DNA from: Kribbella pratensis
Lineage (GTDB): Bacteria; Actinomycetota; Actinomycetes; Propionibacteriales; Kribbellaceae
DNA length: 64,000 nt
Direction: 5' to 3'
Assembly: GCF_004365355.1 (NCBI RefSeq)
Contig: NZ_SODP01000001.1
Location: forward strand, 1,867,473-1,931,472
Made by a program: the position numbers and the translations under genes. Positions within the stretch are counted from its first letter, which is position 1. Each line of letters begins with the position of its first letter. The notes under the pieces were generated by a model that was not told the DNA's origin, did no database searches, and saw only the letters and a list, made by a program, of their open reading frames with translations. Positions 1-7,640 of the stretch are shown here, piece after piece.

Positions 1-246
1 CTGGGCGCGTCGACCTTGCTCTACGGGTACCTGAACCCGGCGCACGCCGGTACGACGGCGTACCTGCAGCGTCGTTCCGGCACAACCTGGGTGGCGGTGA
101 CGACCGGGAAGCTGACCACGAACGGGAAGTACGCGTTCAGCATCAAGCCGACCGTGCGCGGCACCTACACGTACCGCGTGGTGTGGCTGGCGGACGCTGA
201 CCACCAGGGGACGCAGACTGCCTCGAAGGTGCTGACCGTCAGTTAA
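1..246 (+). CDS. C-terminal fragment of an Ig-like/beta-sandwich protein (partial)
   Basis: The frame is open from the first base of the window, so only the last 81 residues of a longer protein are present. The segment is rich in Thr, Tyr, Val and Gly with alternating strand-like stretches (YLQRRSGTTWVAVTTGKLTT, then GTYTYRVVW) and ends in ASKVLTVS. This is how terminal beta-sandwich domains of secreted actinobacterial proteins usually look, and export is inferred from that alone. The TAA stop shares bases with the TAA of the convergent LysR gene. Function of the whole protein cannot be judged from this piece. Confidence 0.75.
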   Translation: MGASTLLYGYLNPAHAGTTAYLQRRSGTTWVAVTTGKLTTNGKYAFSIKPTVRGTYTYRVVWLADADHQGTQTASKVLTVS

Positions 247-1115
247 TCGGTGAGGCCGGCCGCCGCACTTCGCGCGAGCTCGATCGCATGGGCCGCGAGC
301 GGTGAGTGCGTGCGGCCGGCCTGCCACAGCAAGAAGATCTCCCGCGCCGGGAGCTCGGGCGTCAGCTCGTGCAACCTGAGGCTCGGGTCGTCACGCAGTA
401 CGGCGAGACGCGGCGCGAGCGCTGCACCGAGGCCGGCGCGGACCATCGCGAGCAGGGCCTCGTTGCCCTCGGTGCGGAACACAAACTGCGGGCGGATGGC
501 GCGGGCGCGTAAGAAGTCCTCGACCACCGCCTGGTGGCAGATCGCCGGATGCGCGACGAGTGGCAAGCCGTCGAGCGTCTCCAGCGGGACCGGCCCGGCC
601 GGGAAGTCGCCCGGTCGCGCGACCAGGACGTACGGGTCGTCGAGGAGTTTGAGGTCCTCGATCGTGTCGTCGGTCCGTCCGTCGAAGAACATCAGGTCGA
701 GTCCGGTGAGATCGGGATCGTCGGTCTCCTCCTCGAACAGCCGGATGTCGCAGCCCGGATGTGCGTCCCGCAACCCGCGAATCACCTGCGGCAGCAGCGT
801 GTTCGAGACGGTCTGGAACGTGCCGATGTCGATCCGGCTGTCGCCCGCCCGGAATCGCTCGATCCCGTCGCTCAGCTCGTCGGCGCGACGCAGCAGGTCG
901 CGCGCATGCTGCAGCAGGACAGCGCCGAGCGGCGTGATCCGCACCGGCTTCGGCCCACCAGGCCGGTCGAACAGCGGACCGCGTGCGGTCTTCTCGAGTA
1001 CCGCGATCTGCTGGCTGACGCTCGACTGGGTGTACCCGAGCCGGCTCGCGGCGCGGCCGAACGATCCCTCGTCGGCGACGGCAACCAGCGTGGCCAGCTG
1101 ACGTAACTCGTACAT
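243..1115 (-). CDS. LysR-family transcriptional regulator
   Basis: This 290-residue protein has the LysR layout. The N-terminal winged helix-turn-helix covers about residues 1-60, with LATLVAVADEGSFGRAA and YTQSSVSQQIAVLE as the DNA-reading part. A periplasmic-binding-protein-like co-inducer domain follows from about residue 90 (RIDIGTFQTVSNTLLPQVIR). The length is normal for the family. It is divergent from the alpha/beta hydrolase gene at 1195, and the 79-base gap carries two inverted repeats, so by the family's usual habit it probably controls that gene and itself. The inducer is unknown. Confidence 0.93.
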   Translation of the reverse strand: MYELRQLATLVAVADEGSFGRAASRLGYTQSSVSQQIAVLEKTARGPLFDRPGGPKPVRITPLGAVLLQHARDLLRRADELSDGIERFRAGDSRIDIGTFQTVSNTLLPQVIRGLRDAHPGCDIRLFEEETDDPDLTGLDLMFFDGRTDDTIEDLKLLDDPYVLVARPGDFPAGPVPLETLDGLPLVAHPAICHQAVVEDFLRARAIRPQFVFRTEGNEALLAMVRAGLGAALAPRLAVLRDDPSLRLHELTPELPAREIFLLWQAGRTHSPLAAHAIELARSAAAGLTD

Positions 1116-1126
1116 GACGGCACTCT

Positions 1127-1159
1127 ATCGCCATTGGCGATCGCTTTGATAAGAATCAA
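1127..1159. promoter_or_regulatory. Probable LysR operator: two inverted repeats
   Basis: Two inverted repeats lie between the divergent LysR and hydrolase genes. The first, 1127-1141, is a perfect 7-1-7 palindrome (ATCGCCA T TGGCGAT). The second, 1146-1159, is TTGAT-AAGA-ATCAA. LysR proteins bind dyads of the T-N11-A kind upstream of the gene they regulate, and paired recognition and activation sites are typical. Binding is inferred. Confidence 0.55.
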
Positions 1160-1194
1160 TCGCTTTTCACGATCGCCAGCCAGCTCCTACGGTC

Positions 1195-2007
1195 GTGCGT
1201 ATGGAGAACTTCTACGAGGTCAACGGCATCGAACTCTGCGCGGAGACGTACGGCGATCCGGCCGATCCCGCCGTCCTGCTGATCCACGGCGCCACCGCCT
1301 CCATGCTGTGGTGGGACAGCCGGTTGTGCTCCGCTCTCGCCGCCCGCGGACGGTTCGTGATCCGCTACGACCAGCGCGACACGGGCCGGTCGACGTCGTT
1401 CCCGGTCGGGGAACCGGGCTACGCGATGAACGACCTGGCCGCTGACGCCGTCGGTCTCCTCGATGCCCTCGGCATCGAGAAGGCGCACGTGGTCGCGCAG
1501 TCGATGTCCGGCGGTACGGCGCTGATCCTCGGCGTCGACCACCCGTCCCGCGTCGCGTCCCTGACCTTCGTCTCGACGAGCACCGGCGATGAGGGCCTCC
1601 CACCGCCATCACCCGACATGCCACGACTGGGCACGCCGGACTTCAACGATCCCGCCGCGGTCGAGGAGTACGTCGTACGGTCGATCGAGGCTGAAGCCGC
1701 CGGGCATTTCGACGAGACGTCTGCCCGTACCTTGGTGCGGCAGGACATGGCGCGGGCCAAGAACTACGAGGGCTCACTGACGAACCACTTCGCGATGACC
1801 TTCGACGGCCCGCGCAACGGAGACTTCGGTGACCTGACGATGCCGGTTCTCGTGATGCACGGGGACGCTGACCCGTTGCTCCCGTTGCCGCACGGTGAGG
1901 CGGTGCGTGACGCCGTACCCGGAGCTCGGCTCGTGGTGCTGCCCGGCATGGGGCACGGGCTGTCGGCGCCGTACTGGGATTCGTTTGTCCACGAGGTGGG
2001 CCGATGA
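1195..2007 (+). CDS. Alpha/beta-fold hydrolase
   Basis: This 270-residue single-domain alpha/beta hydrolase has the oxyanion-loop segment LLIHGATASMLWW near residue 29, the nucleophile elbow AQSMSGG near residue 102 (Ser in the A-x-S-x-S-G variant), DADPLLP for the acid, and GMGHGLS near the C-terminus for the catalytic His. GTG at 1195 is the longest start; the ATG at 1201 is equally possible. Its last four bases overlap the next gene, so the two are probably co-translated, under the divergent LysR regulator. The substrate is unknown; lactone or ester hydrolysis would fit. Confidence 0.88.
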   Translation: MRMENFYEVNGIELCAETYGDPADPAVLLIHGATASMLWWDSRLCSALAARGRFVIRYDQRDTGRSTSFPVGEPGYAMNDLAADAVGLLDALGIEKAHVVAQSMSGGTALILGVDHPSRVASLTFVSTSTGDEGLPPPSPDMPRLGTPDFNDPAAVEEYVVRSIEAEAAGHFDETSARTLVRQDMARAKNYEGSLTNHFAMTFDGPRNGDFGDLTMPVLVMHGDADPLLPLPHGEAVRDAVPGARLVVLPGMGHGLSAPYWDSFVHEVGR

Positions 2008-2804
2008 AGTTCGCGATCTGGCTGCCGTTGTTCGACGAGTTGTCCGACCCCCGCGAGGTCGCGCACCTCGCAGCGGCCGCTGAGGAAGCCGGGTGGGACG
2101 GGTTCTTCCTCTGGGACCAGTTGTGGTGGCGGGAACCGGTCCGGCTGGTGTCGGATCCGTGGATCGCGCTGAGCGCGATGGCCATGACCACCGAGCGGCT
2201 GCGGATCGGCCCGATGGTCTCGCCGATCGCGCGCCGGCGGCCGACCAAGTTGTTGCGCGAGACCACAACTTTGGATCGGCTGTCGGGTGGCCGGTTGACG
2301 CTCGGTGTCGGGCTGGGCAGCGATCGCTTCGCGCAGGAGTACTCGAAGACCGGTGAGGAGGTGAACGACCGGATTCGGGCCGAGATGCTGGACGAGACGC
2401 TCGACATCCTGACTGCGGGGTGGACTGGTGAGCCGGTTGCGTACCGCGGGAAGCACCACCTGGTCGACGACGTGCAGTTCCTGCCACGCCCGGTCACTGG
2501 TCGAGTGCCGGTGTGGATCGCCGGCTTCCCCGGCAACACCAAGCCGATCCGGCGAGCGGCCCGGTACGACGGCTTCTTCCCGGTCAACCTCACCTCGCCG
2601 GAGCAGGTCGCCGAGCCGGCGGCCGTACTCCGGGAATTGCGCGGCAATCTCGACAATTTCGACATCGCCGTGGCGCTCGAACCGGACGTCGATCCGCGTC
2701 CGTACGCCGACGCCGGTGCCACCTTGTGCCTGCTGGACGTCGACCCGGCGACCCTTCGGCTGGACGACGTACGCACGATGATCGCGGCCGGACCTCCGCG
2801 CTAG
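2004..2804 (+). CDS. LLM-class flavin-dependent oxidoreductase
   Basis: This 266-residue protein belongs to the luciferase-like monooxygenase superfamily of TIM-barrel enzymes using FMN or F420. Visible family features are FAIWLPLFDELSDP at the start, EEAGWDGFFLWDQLWW near residue 30, and RPVTGRVPVWIAGFPGN near residue 162. The ATGA overlap with the upstream hydrolase implies coupled translation and a shared pathway: an oxidoreductase paired with a hydrolase, possibly in breakdown of a ring or ester compound. Which cofactor it uses cannot be told from sequence alone. Confidence 0.88.
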   Translation: MKFAIWLPLFDELSDPREVAHLAAAAEEAGWDGFFLWDQLWWREPVRLVSDPWIALSAMAMTTERLRIGPMVSPIARRRPTKLLRETTTLDRLSGGRLTLGVGLGSDRFAQEYSKTGEEVNDRIRAEMLDETLDILTAGWTGEPVAYRGKHHLVDDVQFLPRPVTGRVPVWIAGFPGNTKPIRRAARYDGFFPVNLTSPEQVAEPAAVLRELRGNLDNFDIAVALEPDVDPRPYADAGATLCLLDVDPATLRLDDVRTMIAAGPPR

Positions 2805-2828
2805 GGGGTGTTCCTGTCCGGTGCATAG

Positions 2829-4604
2829 GTGTCTAATCGAATGGTGGCCAGCGTCAGTGGACAGGCTGGGATCACCGAGCGCACCGGAGCGACTGCTGTC
2901 GGACTACGACGGCGGCCCATGGGGCAGGTGATCGGCAAAGTCCTGTCGACCACCGATCACAAGGTGATCGGCCAGCTGTACCTGATCACCTCGTTCATCT
3001 TCTTCCTGATCGGCGGCGTGATGGCGCTGATCATGCGTGCCGAGCTCGCCGAGCCGGGCCTGCAGCTCGTGAACGAGGAGACGTACAACCAACTGTTCAC
3101 GATGCACGGCACGATCATGCTGCTGCTGTTCGCGACGCCGCTGTTCGTCGGGTTCGCCAACGTGATCATGCCGGTGCAGATCGGTGCTCCGGACGTGGCG
3201 TTCCCGCGGCTGAACATGTTCAGCTACTGGCTGTTCCTGTTCGGCGGCCTGATCGCGCTCGGCTCGTTCCTCACTCCGGGCGGGGCGGCCGACTTCGGCT
3301 GGACGGCGTACTCGCCGTTGTCGAACGCGGTCCGGTCGCCGGGCGTCGGTGGGGATCTGTGGATCATGGGTCTGTGGATGGCCGGTCTCGGCACCATCCT
3401 CGGTGGCGTCAACTTCATCACCACGATCGTCACGCTGCGGGCGCCGGGTATGACGATGTTCCGGATGCCGATCTTCTGCTGGAACATCCTGGTGACGTCG
3501 ATCCTGGTTCTGATCGCGTTCCCGATTCTCGCGGCGGCGCTGCTGGTGCTCGAGGCGGACAGAACCTTGGGAGCCCATGTGTTCGATGCCGCGAACGGCG
3601 GCGCGATCCTCTGGCAGCACCTGTTCTGGTTCTTCGGACATCCCGAGGTCTACATCATCGCGCTGCCGTTCTTCGGCATCATCACCGAGATCCTGCCGGT
3701 CTTCAGCCGTAAGCCGGTCTTCGGTTACATCGGGCTGGTCGCGGCGACGATGGGCATCGGCGCACTGTCGATCGCCGTGTGGGCACACCACATGTTCGTG
3801 ACCGGCGCGGTGAACCTGCCGTTCTTCTCGTTCATGACGTTCCTGATCGCGGTGCCTACGGGCGTGAAGTTCTTCAACTGGATCGGGACGATGTGGGGCG
3901 GCTCGCTGTCGTTCGACACCCCGATGCTCTGGGCGATCGGCTTCCTGACGACGTTCCTGTTCGGCGGTCTGACCGGGGTCATCCTGGCCTCGCCGGCCTT
4001 GGACTACCAGCTCTCTGACACATACTTCGTCGTTGCGCACTTCCACTACGTGGTGTTCGGGACGGTCGTGTTCGCGATGTTCGCCGGGTTCTACTACTGG
4101 TGGCCGAAGATGACGGGGCGGATGCTCGACGAGCGCTGGGGGAAGCTGCATTTCTGGCTGCTGTTCATCGGCTTCCACACGACGTTCCTGGTGCAGCACT
4201 GGCTGGGTGTCGAGGGCATGGCGCGTCGGTACGCCGACTACCAGGCATCTGACGGCTTCACGACCTTGCACCAGGTGTCGACCGTCGGTGCGTTCATCCT
4301 CGGGATTTCGAATCTGCCGTTCTTCTGGAACGTCTACAAGTCGCGGCGGCACCCGCTCGTCGAGGTGGACGATCCGTGGGGGTGGGGCCGGTCGCTGGAG
4401 TGGGCGACGAGTTGCCCGCCGCCGCGGCACAACTTCGACAAGCTGCCACGGATCCGGTCGGACTCGCCGGCCTTCGACTTCCACCACCCCGACATCGCGC
4501 TGTCGGAGTACGTCGACAACGAGGCCGGTGACGGCGGCTTGCTCGACGCGGGGGAGGACGCGGGACGCGTCAGGCACCTCAAGTCGACCGATACCGAGGA
4601 CTAG
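2829..4604 (+). CDS. ctaD: Cytochrome c oxidase subunit I (aa3-type)
   Basis: This 591-residue membrane protein is the catalytic subunit that reduces oxygen and pumps protons, with 12 expected helices. The metal ligands are in place: [10 protein letters not shown] near residue 92 (heme a), [16 protein letters not shown] near 268 (CuB His and cross-linked Tyr), WAHHMFVTG near 317 (CuB His pair) and HFHYVVFG near 403 (both hemes). The D-channel loop [15 protein letters not shown] is also present. GTG at 2829 and ATG at 2841 are both possible starts and neither has a good Shine-Dalgarno. Subunits II and III are not nearby, so they must lie elsewhere. The stop codon directly abuts that of the convergent regulator gene. 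Confidence 0.97.
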   Translation: MSNRMVASVSGQAGITERTGATAVGLRRRPMGQVIGKVLSTTDHKVIGQLYLITSFIFFLIGGVMALIMRAELAEPGLQLVNEETYNQLFTMHGTIMLLLFATPLFVGFANVIMPVQIGAPDVAFPRLNMFSYWLFLFGGLIALGSFLTPGGAADFGWTAYSPLSNAVRSPGVGGDLWIMGLWMAGLGTILGGVNFITTIVTLRAPGMTMFRMPIFCWNILVTSILVLIAFPILAAALLVLEADRTLGAHVFDAANGGAILWQHLFWFFGHPEVYIIALPFFGIITEILPVFSRKPVFGYIGLVAATMGIGALSIAVWAHHMFVTGAVNLPFFSFMTFLIAVPTGVKFFNWIGTMWGGSLSFDTPMLWAIGFLTTFLFGGLTGVILASPALDYQLSDTYFVVAHFHYVVFGTVVFAMFAGFYYWWPKMTGRMLDERWGKLHFWLLFIGFHTTFLVQHWLGVEGMARRYADYQASDGFTTLHQVSTVGAFILGISNLPFFWNVYKSRRHPLVEVDDPWGWGRSLEWATSCPPPRHNFDKLPRIRSDSPAFDFHHPDIALSEYVDNEAGDGGLLDAGEDAGRVRHLKSTDTED

Positions 4605-5477
4605 TCAGCTCGCCAAGCGATCGATCAGGCGGGTCAGCTCGTGGTCGGTCTGCTGTGGCGACGGGCTGCTCGAGGCCAGTAGGTCCAGCGCCTGTGTGTA
4701 GGCCTCGACGTCCTCACGCTTGTCGAGGTACAGCGCGCTGGTCAGGTGCTCCAGGTAGACGATGTCGGGCAGATCGCGCTGCGGGAACCGAAGCAGCGAG
4801 AACGCCCCGCCGGTCGCTGCGTGACCGCTGCTCGCGAGCGGGATGATCTGGAGCGTCACGTTCGGCCGGGTGATCGCCTCGCGGAGCGCGGCGAGCTGGT
4901 TGCGCAGTACGTCGGGGCCGCCGATCGGGCGATGCAGCACCGACTCCTCGATGACGGCCCACAGCTTGAGCGGCGGCTCCCGGTCCAGCACCCGTTGGCG
5001 TCGGGTGCGCAGCGCGACGATCCGCTCGATCTCCGCTTCGGTCGGCACACCGGACGGAGTCAGCCGAGCGACGGCACGTGCGTACTCCGCGGTTTGCAGG
5101 AGTCCCGGGACGAATTGGATCTCGTACGTCCGGATCAGCTCGGCGGTCGCTTCGAGGCCGAGATACGCGTCGAACCAGTCCGGCGTGACATCGCCGTACC
5201 GATGCCACCATCCCGGGTCGTTGGCCTCGCGGGCGAGCTCCAGCAGCCGGTCCCGCTCGCGCGCCTCGTGCACGCCGTACAGCGTGAGGAGGTCGGCGAC
5301 GTCGCGCTCCTTGAAGCCGACCCGGCCGAGCTCCAACCGGCTGATCTTCGACTCCGACGACCGGATCGCCCAGCCGGCGTCCGTCCGGGAGACACCGGCG
5401 CGCTCGCGCAGCTCCCGCAGATGACCACCGAGCATCATCCGCAAAGCCGTCGGCCCCACCACGCTTCGCCCCGCCAT
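4605..5477 (-). CDS. Helix-turn-helix regulator with DUF5753 domain (Scr1-like)
   Basis: This 290-residue protein has an N-terminal XRE-type helix-turn-helix at about residues 14-70 (LGGHLRELRERAGVSRTDAG, then SESKISRLELGR) followed by a DUF5753 domain (YLGLEATAELIRTYEIQFVP, GLLQTAEYARAV, and SLLRFPQRDLPDIVYLEHL near the end). Such regulators are abundant in Streptomyces and relatives, often next to a small DUF397 gene; no DUF397 partner is visible here. The target genes are unknown. ATG at 5477 is the natural start. Confidence 0.92.
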   Translation of the reverse strand: MAGRSVVGPTALRMMLGGHLRELRERAGVSRTDAGWAIRSSESKISRLELGRVGFKERDVADLLTLYGVHEARERDRLLELAREANDPGWWHRYGDVTPDWFDAYLGLEATAELIRTYEIQFVPGLLQTAEYARAVARLTPSGVPTEAEIERIVALRTRRQRVLDREPPLKLWAVIEESVLHRPIGGPDVLRNQLAALREAITRPNVTLQIIPLASSGHAATGGAFSLLRFPQRDLPDIVYLEHLTSALYLDKREDVEAYTQALDLLASSSPSPQQTDHELTRLIDRLAS

Positions 5478-5521
5478 AGAGCGAGTCTACATCATTTTCG
5501 AACAGATGTTCCCATGCGATC

Positions 5522-6136
5522 TCACCCCACGCGGGTGCCCACCAACAGCGAATTCCGCAGATCCGGAAGCACCACCTCGGTCGCCACCAGACGTGAATCG
5601 CCGAAGAAGAACTCCCGCTTCGGGTCGTTCTCCCGGTACGGCGAGTCGGCAGGCAGCGCCTCAACCGGCGTGACGTCGTCGAACACGAGCCGCCCACCGA
5701 TCCGCAGCAGCTCCACCACGCGATCGGACGGACCGCCGTCGACGAAGACCAGATCGAAGGGCGCCCGCAGCGCCAGCTCGTCGAACGCATCGCCCTGAAC
5801 GACCTCGACCCGCGCCTCACCAGCAGACACCCGCCGTGCCGCCGCCACCCGACCCGGATCCAGCTCAACCGTCACCAGCCTGCAGTCCGCGGGCATCGCC
5901 GACGCCATCCACGCCGCCCCGACGCCGACGCCCGTGCCCATTTCGCCGATACGGCCGCCGAGGCACCCTGCCGCAAGGACGGCCAGGAACCGTCCTACGC
6001 CGGGCAGGCAGGCCGACGGGCCGGTTCCCTCTCGTGCCAGCGGCATGCCGACCTCTGCCGCAGCCACCTGCGCTCGCACCACCAACACAGGAAAGCGATC
6101 CACCCAACCGCCAGGCGTCGTCATTGCTCCGTGCAT
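5522..6136 (-). CDS. SAM-dependent O-methyltransferase-like protein
   Basis: This 204-residue protein has a Rossmann-type methyltransferase core: a glycine-rich SAM loop (IGEMGTGVGVGAAWM) near residue 62, acidic residue after strand 2 (LVTVELDPGRVAAARR), VVQGDAFDEL, and FDLVFVDGGPSDRVVELLR near residue 128. It resembles the class I O-methyltransferases related to catechol O-methyltransferase. A lid-like C-terminus follows (FFFGDSRLVATEVVLPDLRN). The substrate is unknown. ATG at 6136 has GGAG 6 bases upstream; an internal ATG at 6124 is an alternative. Upstream on this strand lies the repeat-rich gap. Confidence 0.85.
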   Translation of the reverse strand: MHGAMTTPGGWVDRFPVLVVRAQVAAAEVGMPLAREGTGPSACLPGVGRFLAVLAAGCLGGRIGEMGTGVGVGAAWMASAMPADCRLVTVELDPGRVAAARRVSAGEARVEVVQGDAFDELALRAPFDLVFVDGGPSDRVVELLRIGGRLVFDDVTPVEALPADSPYRENDPKREFFFGDSRLVATEVVLPDLRNSLLVGTRVG

Positions 6137-6258
6137 CGCGCTCCGTCCGCATCGCGCCTACCCGGAGCACCCTAGTACGACACATGCCGACCGCACGACG
6201 GCAAGCCGGCGGGGAGCGCGCCGTACGCTCGGGTCCTGCCGGGTGCTCAACCGCGGGT

Positions 6259-6400
6259 GCTGGCTCGTGGGGTGCGGGCGGGTGGCGGGTTTTGTGCCCG
6301 GTGACGGGATGTATCCCGTCAGCGGCGAAATATCCCGCCAGTGGGAGCGGGCTACGACCGTGCGGGGTGGGCGACCGGGAGGCTTCCCTGCATGAGCAAG
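6259..6400 (+). repeat. Duplicated hairpin-rich element, copy 1
   Basis: This segment matches 6746-6879 at most positions, best from 6298 to 6398, where the two copies keep a constant offset except for one single-base gap at 6375. Predicted hairpins on the plus strand are GACGGGA-TGTA-TCCCGTC (6303-6320), CCCGC-N8-GCGGG (around 6334-6351) and GGGA-GGCT-TCCC (6378-6389). The last contains a GGGAGG Shine-Dalgarno-like run 9 bases before ATG at 6392, so the element could be a structured leader that hides a ribosome site. It could instead be an intergenic repeat family. Orientation is inferred from the following ATG. Confidence 0.6.
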
Positions 6401-6688
6401 AGCCGGCGGGGCGCGCCGCAGTACGCCCAGGTCCACGAACGCGCGGCGGCGAGGTCGGCGACGTACGTTGCGGCTGTCGCCGGAGATCCGGTACTGCGGA
6501 AGCACCTGTTGGGCGCCCGCCCGATGTCAGCACAGCTCCCGCCCGTGGCCGGCCTGGCTCTTGCCGCGCCGCTCAGGCCGTCAGCATTTGGTGGGTCCAC
6601 CCACCAGGGTGGGGGTTGGCCACCCTGGTTCAGGGTGGCGAACCCTTCATGTGATGGGTTGACCCACCGAATGCGGTGGGTCGGCTAG
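6392..6688 (+). CDS. Small basic ORF after element copy 1 (hypothetical)
   Basis: A 98-residue frame starts at the ATG right after the element's terminal hairpin with MSKSRRGAPQYAQVHERAAA. Its first ~45 residues look protein-like, with mixed charge and a helical pattern (RSATYVAAVAGDPVLRKHLL). The remainder reads through the inverted-repeat cluster and becomes Gly/Trp/Pro-rich (STHQGGGWPPWFRV), which argues against a folded full-length product. No known family is recognised. It may be a short real gene damaged by later repeat insertion, or a chance frame. Confidence 0.3.
   Translation: MSKSRRGAPQYAQVHERAAARSATYVAAVAGDPVLRKHLLGARPMSAQLPPVAGLALAAPLRPSAFGGSTHQGGGWPPWFRVANPSCDGLTHRMRWVG
6590..6682. 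repeat. Cluster of three inverted repeats
   Basis: Three strong dyads lie within 93 bases: GGTGGGT-CC-ACCCACC (6590-6605), GCCACCCT-GGTTC-AGGGTGG C (6619-6639) and GACCCACC-GAATGC-GGTGGGTC (6661-6682). The arms are related to each other (all variants of ACCC and GGGT blocks), so the cluster may have arisen by duplication or be a REP-like unit. None is followed by a T-run, so ordinary intrinsic termination is not the obvious explanation. Confidence 0.65.
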
Positions 6689-6710
6689 CGGTGGCCGGGC
6701 GGACAGCGGT

Positions 6711-6740
6711 GCCGGCGGGTGCCGGCGGGTGCCGGACGGG
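6711..6740. repeat. 10-base tandem repeat, three units
   Basis: GCCGGCGGGT occurs at 6711-6720 and 6721-6730, followed by the diverged unit GCCGGACGGG at 6731-6740. It sits immediately upstream of element copy 2. Confidence 0.7.
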
Positions 6741-6745
6741 CGGGG

Positions 6746-6879
6746 GCTGGCTCGCGGGGCCGGTGGCGGGTTTGTGCCCGCTGGCGGGATGTATCCCGTT
6801 AGCGGCGAAATGTCCCGCTGGTGGGAGCGGGCTACGACCGTGCGGGGTGGGCGACGGGAGGCTTCCCGGCATGAGCAGG
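6746..6879 (+). repeat. Duplicated hairpin-rich element, copy 2
   Basis: This is the second copy of the element at 6259-6400. The first hairpin reads GGCGGGA-TGTA-TCCCGTT (6783-6800): two base pairs differ from copy 1, yet pairing is kept through G-U wobbles. The GGGA-GGCT-TCCC hairpin (6856-6867) is extended here by a flanking C-G pair. An ATG follows at 6871, again 9 bases after the GGGAGG run. Pairing-preserving differences point to selection on RNA or DNA structure more than on a protein. Confidence 0.6.
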
Positions 6880-6969
6880 TGGCGACGGCGACTTCTGGTG
6901 GACGTCGGGGCGCTGGCGGGGAGTCCGCGGTGCGACCAGTTCCAGACTTGGCGCAACTCGTTGAGTTAG
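6871..6969 (+). CDS. 32-residue ORF after element copy 2 (hypothetical)
   Basis: This short frame begins MSRWRRRLLVDVGALAGSPR at the ATG following the structured element, in the same position as the ORF after copy 1. Both products start with Met-Ser and a run of basic residues, but no further similarity is visible. Its last four bases overlap the end of the convergent methyltransferase gene. It could be a leader peptide, a relic or chance. Confidence 0.2.
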   Translation: MSRWRRRLLVDVGALAGSPRCDQFQTWRNSLS

Positions 6970-7640
6970 TCGCGGAGGTACTCGGCTCGCCAGCGGAGGG
7001 TGGTGGGGTCGCTCGGGCTGGCGGCCTGGTCGAGCTGGATGAGGTGGAGGTCGGGAGCGGTGAAGGATCGGATGGCCGCGCGGGTGAGGGGCCAGGGTGG
7101 GCCTTGGGTCTCGTCGTCGGGTTGGTCGTCGGGGCGCGCGGCGGCGATGACCAGGAGGGTCCCGCCTGGGCCCACCAGTTCGGTGACCTGCTTGATGGCG
7201 TTGGGCTGCACGGGGATCGGGAGCGCCTGAACCGTGTAGATCTCGACGACAAGATCGAAGGCGCGATGCCAGTCGGCCGGCGGCGCCAGCAGGTCGGCGA
7301 CGATGTAGTGCGCCTTGGAGTCCGGGTGGTTGCGGTGCGCCAGCTCGATCGCGGTGGGGGAGATGTCGAACGCGGTCGTGTCGTATCCGCGGTCCGCGAT
7401 CAGCTCGGCGTCCCAGCCGGTGCCGGCGCCGACGACGAGTGCTGTCTTGCCGGTGCCGTCGGGCTGCGACTCATCGACCCACTCGATCAACTGCTGATGC
7501 GCCGTACCGCGATCCCACGGGACGATGGCAGATCCCTGCGCCGCCGCGGCGTACAAGTGCTCGAACCAGCCGGTCGGGTCGTCGCGCGCGATCGACTCGT
7601 GGGCGATCCGCCGGGAGGCGACATCAGGGTCCTCACTCAT
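6966..7640 (-). CDS. TPMT-like class I SAM-dependent methyltransferase
   Basis: The product has 224 residues from the ATG at 7640 (MSEDPDVASRRIAHESIA). The pattern VPWDRGTAHQQLIEWVDE before the SAM loop TALVVGAGTGWDAELIADRG resembles the thiopurine/thiol S-methyltransferase family, where a Trp-Asp-x-Gly segment precedes the binding loop. FDISPTAIELA carries the acidic residue that holds the ribose. The start overlaps the ligase stop by 8 bases (ATGAGTGA), so translation is probably coupled. A longer frame reaches 7706 but lies inside ligase coding sequence. The substrate is unknown. Confidence 0.86.
   Translation of the reverse strand: MSEDPDVASRRIAHESIARDDPTGWFEHLYAAAAQGSAIVPWDRGTAHQQLIEWVDESQPDGTGKTALVVGAGTGWDAELIADRGYDTTAFDISPTAIELAHRNHPDSKAHYIVADLLAPPADWHRAFDLVVEIYTVQALPIPVQPNAIKQVTELVGPGGTLLVIAAARPDDQPDDETQGPPWPLTRAAIRSFTAPDLHLIQLDQAASPSDPTTLRWRAEYLRD

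Larger units (their letters stand above)
6137..6965. other. 829-base gap with duplicated structured elements
   Basis: No convincing long gene fills this gap between two minus-strand methyltransferase genes. It holds two copies of a ~140-base element, a cluster of three strong inverted repeats, a 10-base tandem repeat, and two short plus-strand reading frames that begin right after the element copies. These parts are entered separately. Confidence 0.7.

Noticed and set aside
2904..4577. Minus-strand frame opposite cytochrome oxidase subunit I
   Set aside because: Shadow frame; the plus strand has every heme and copper ligand.
6137..6965. tRNA or known riboswitch in the repeat-rich gap
   Set aside because: No cloverleaf with a T-loop was found, and the conserved bases do not match riboswitch classes I know.
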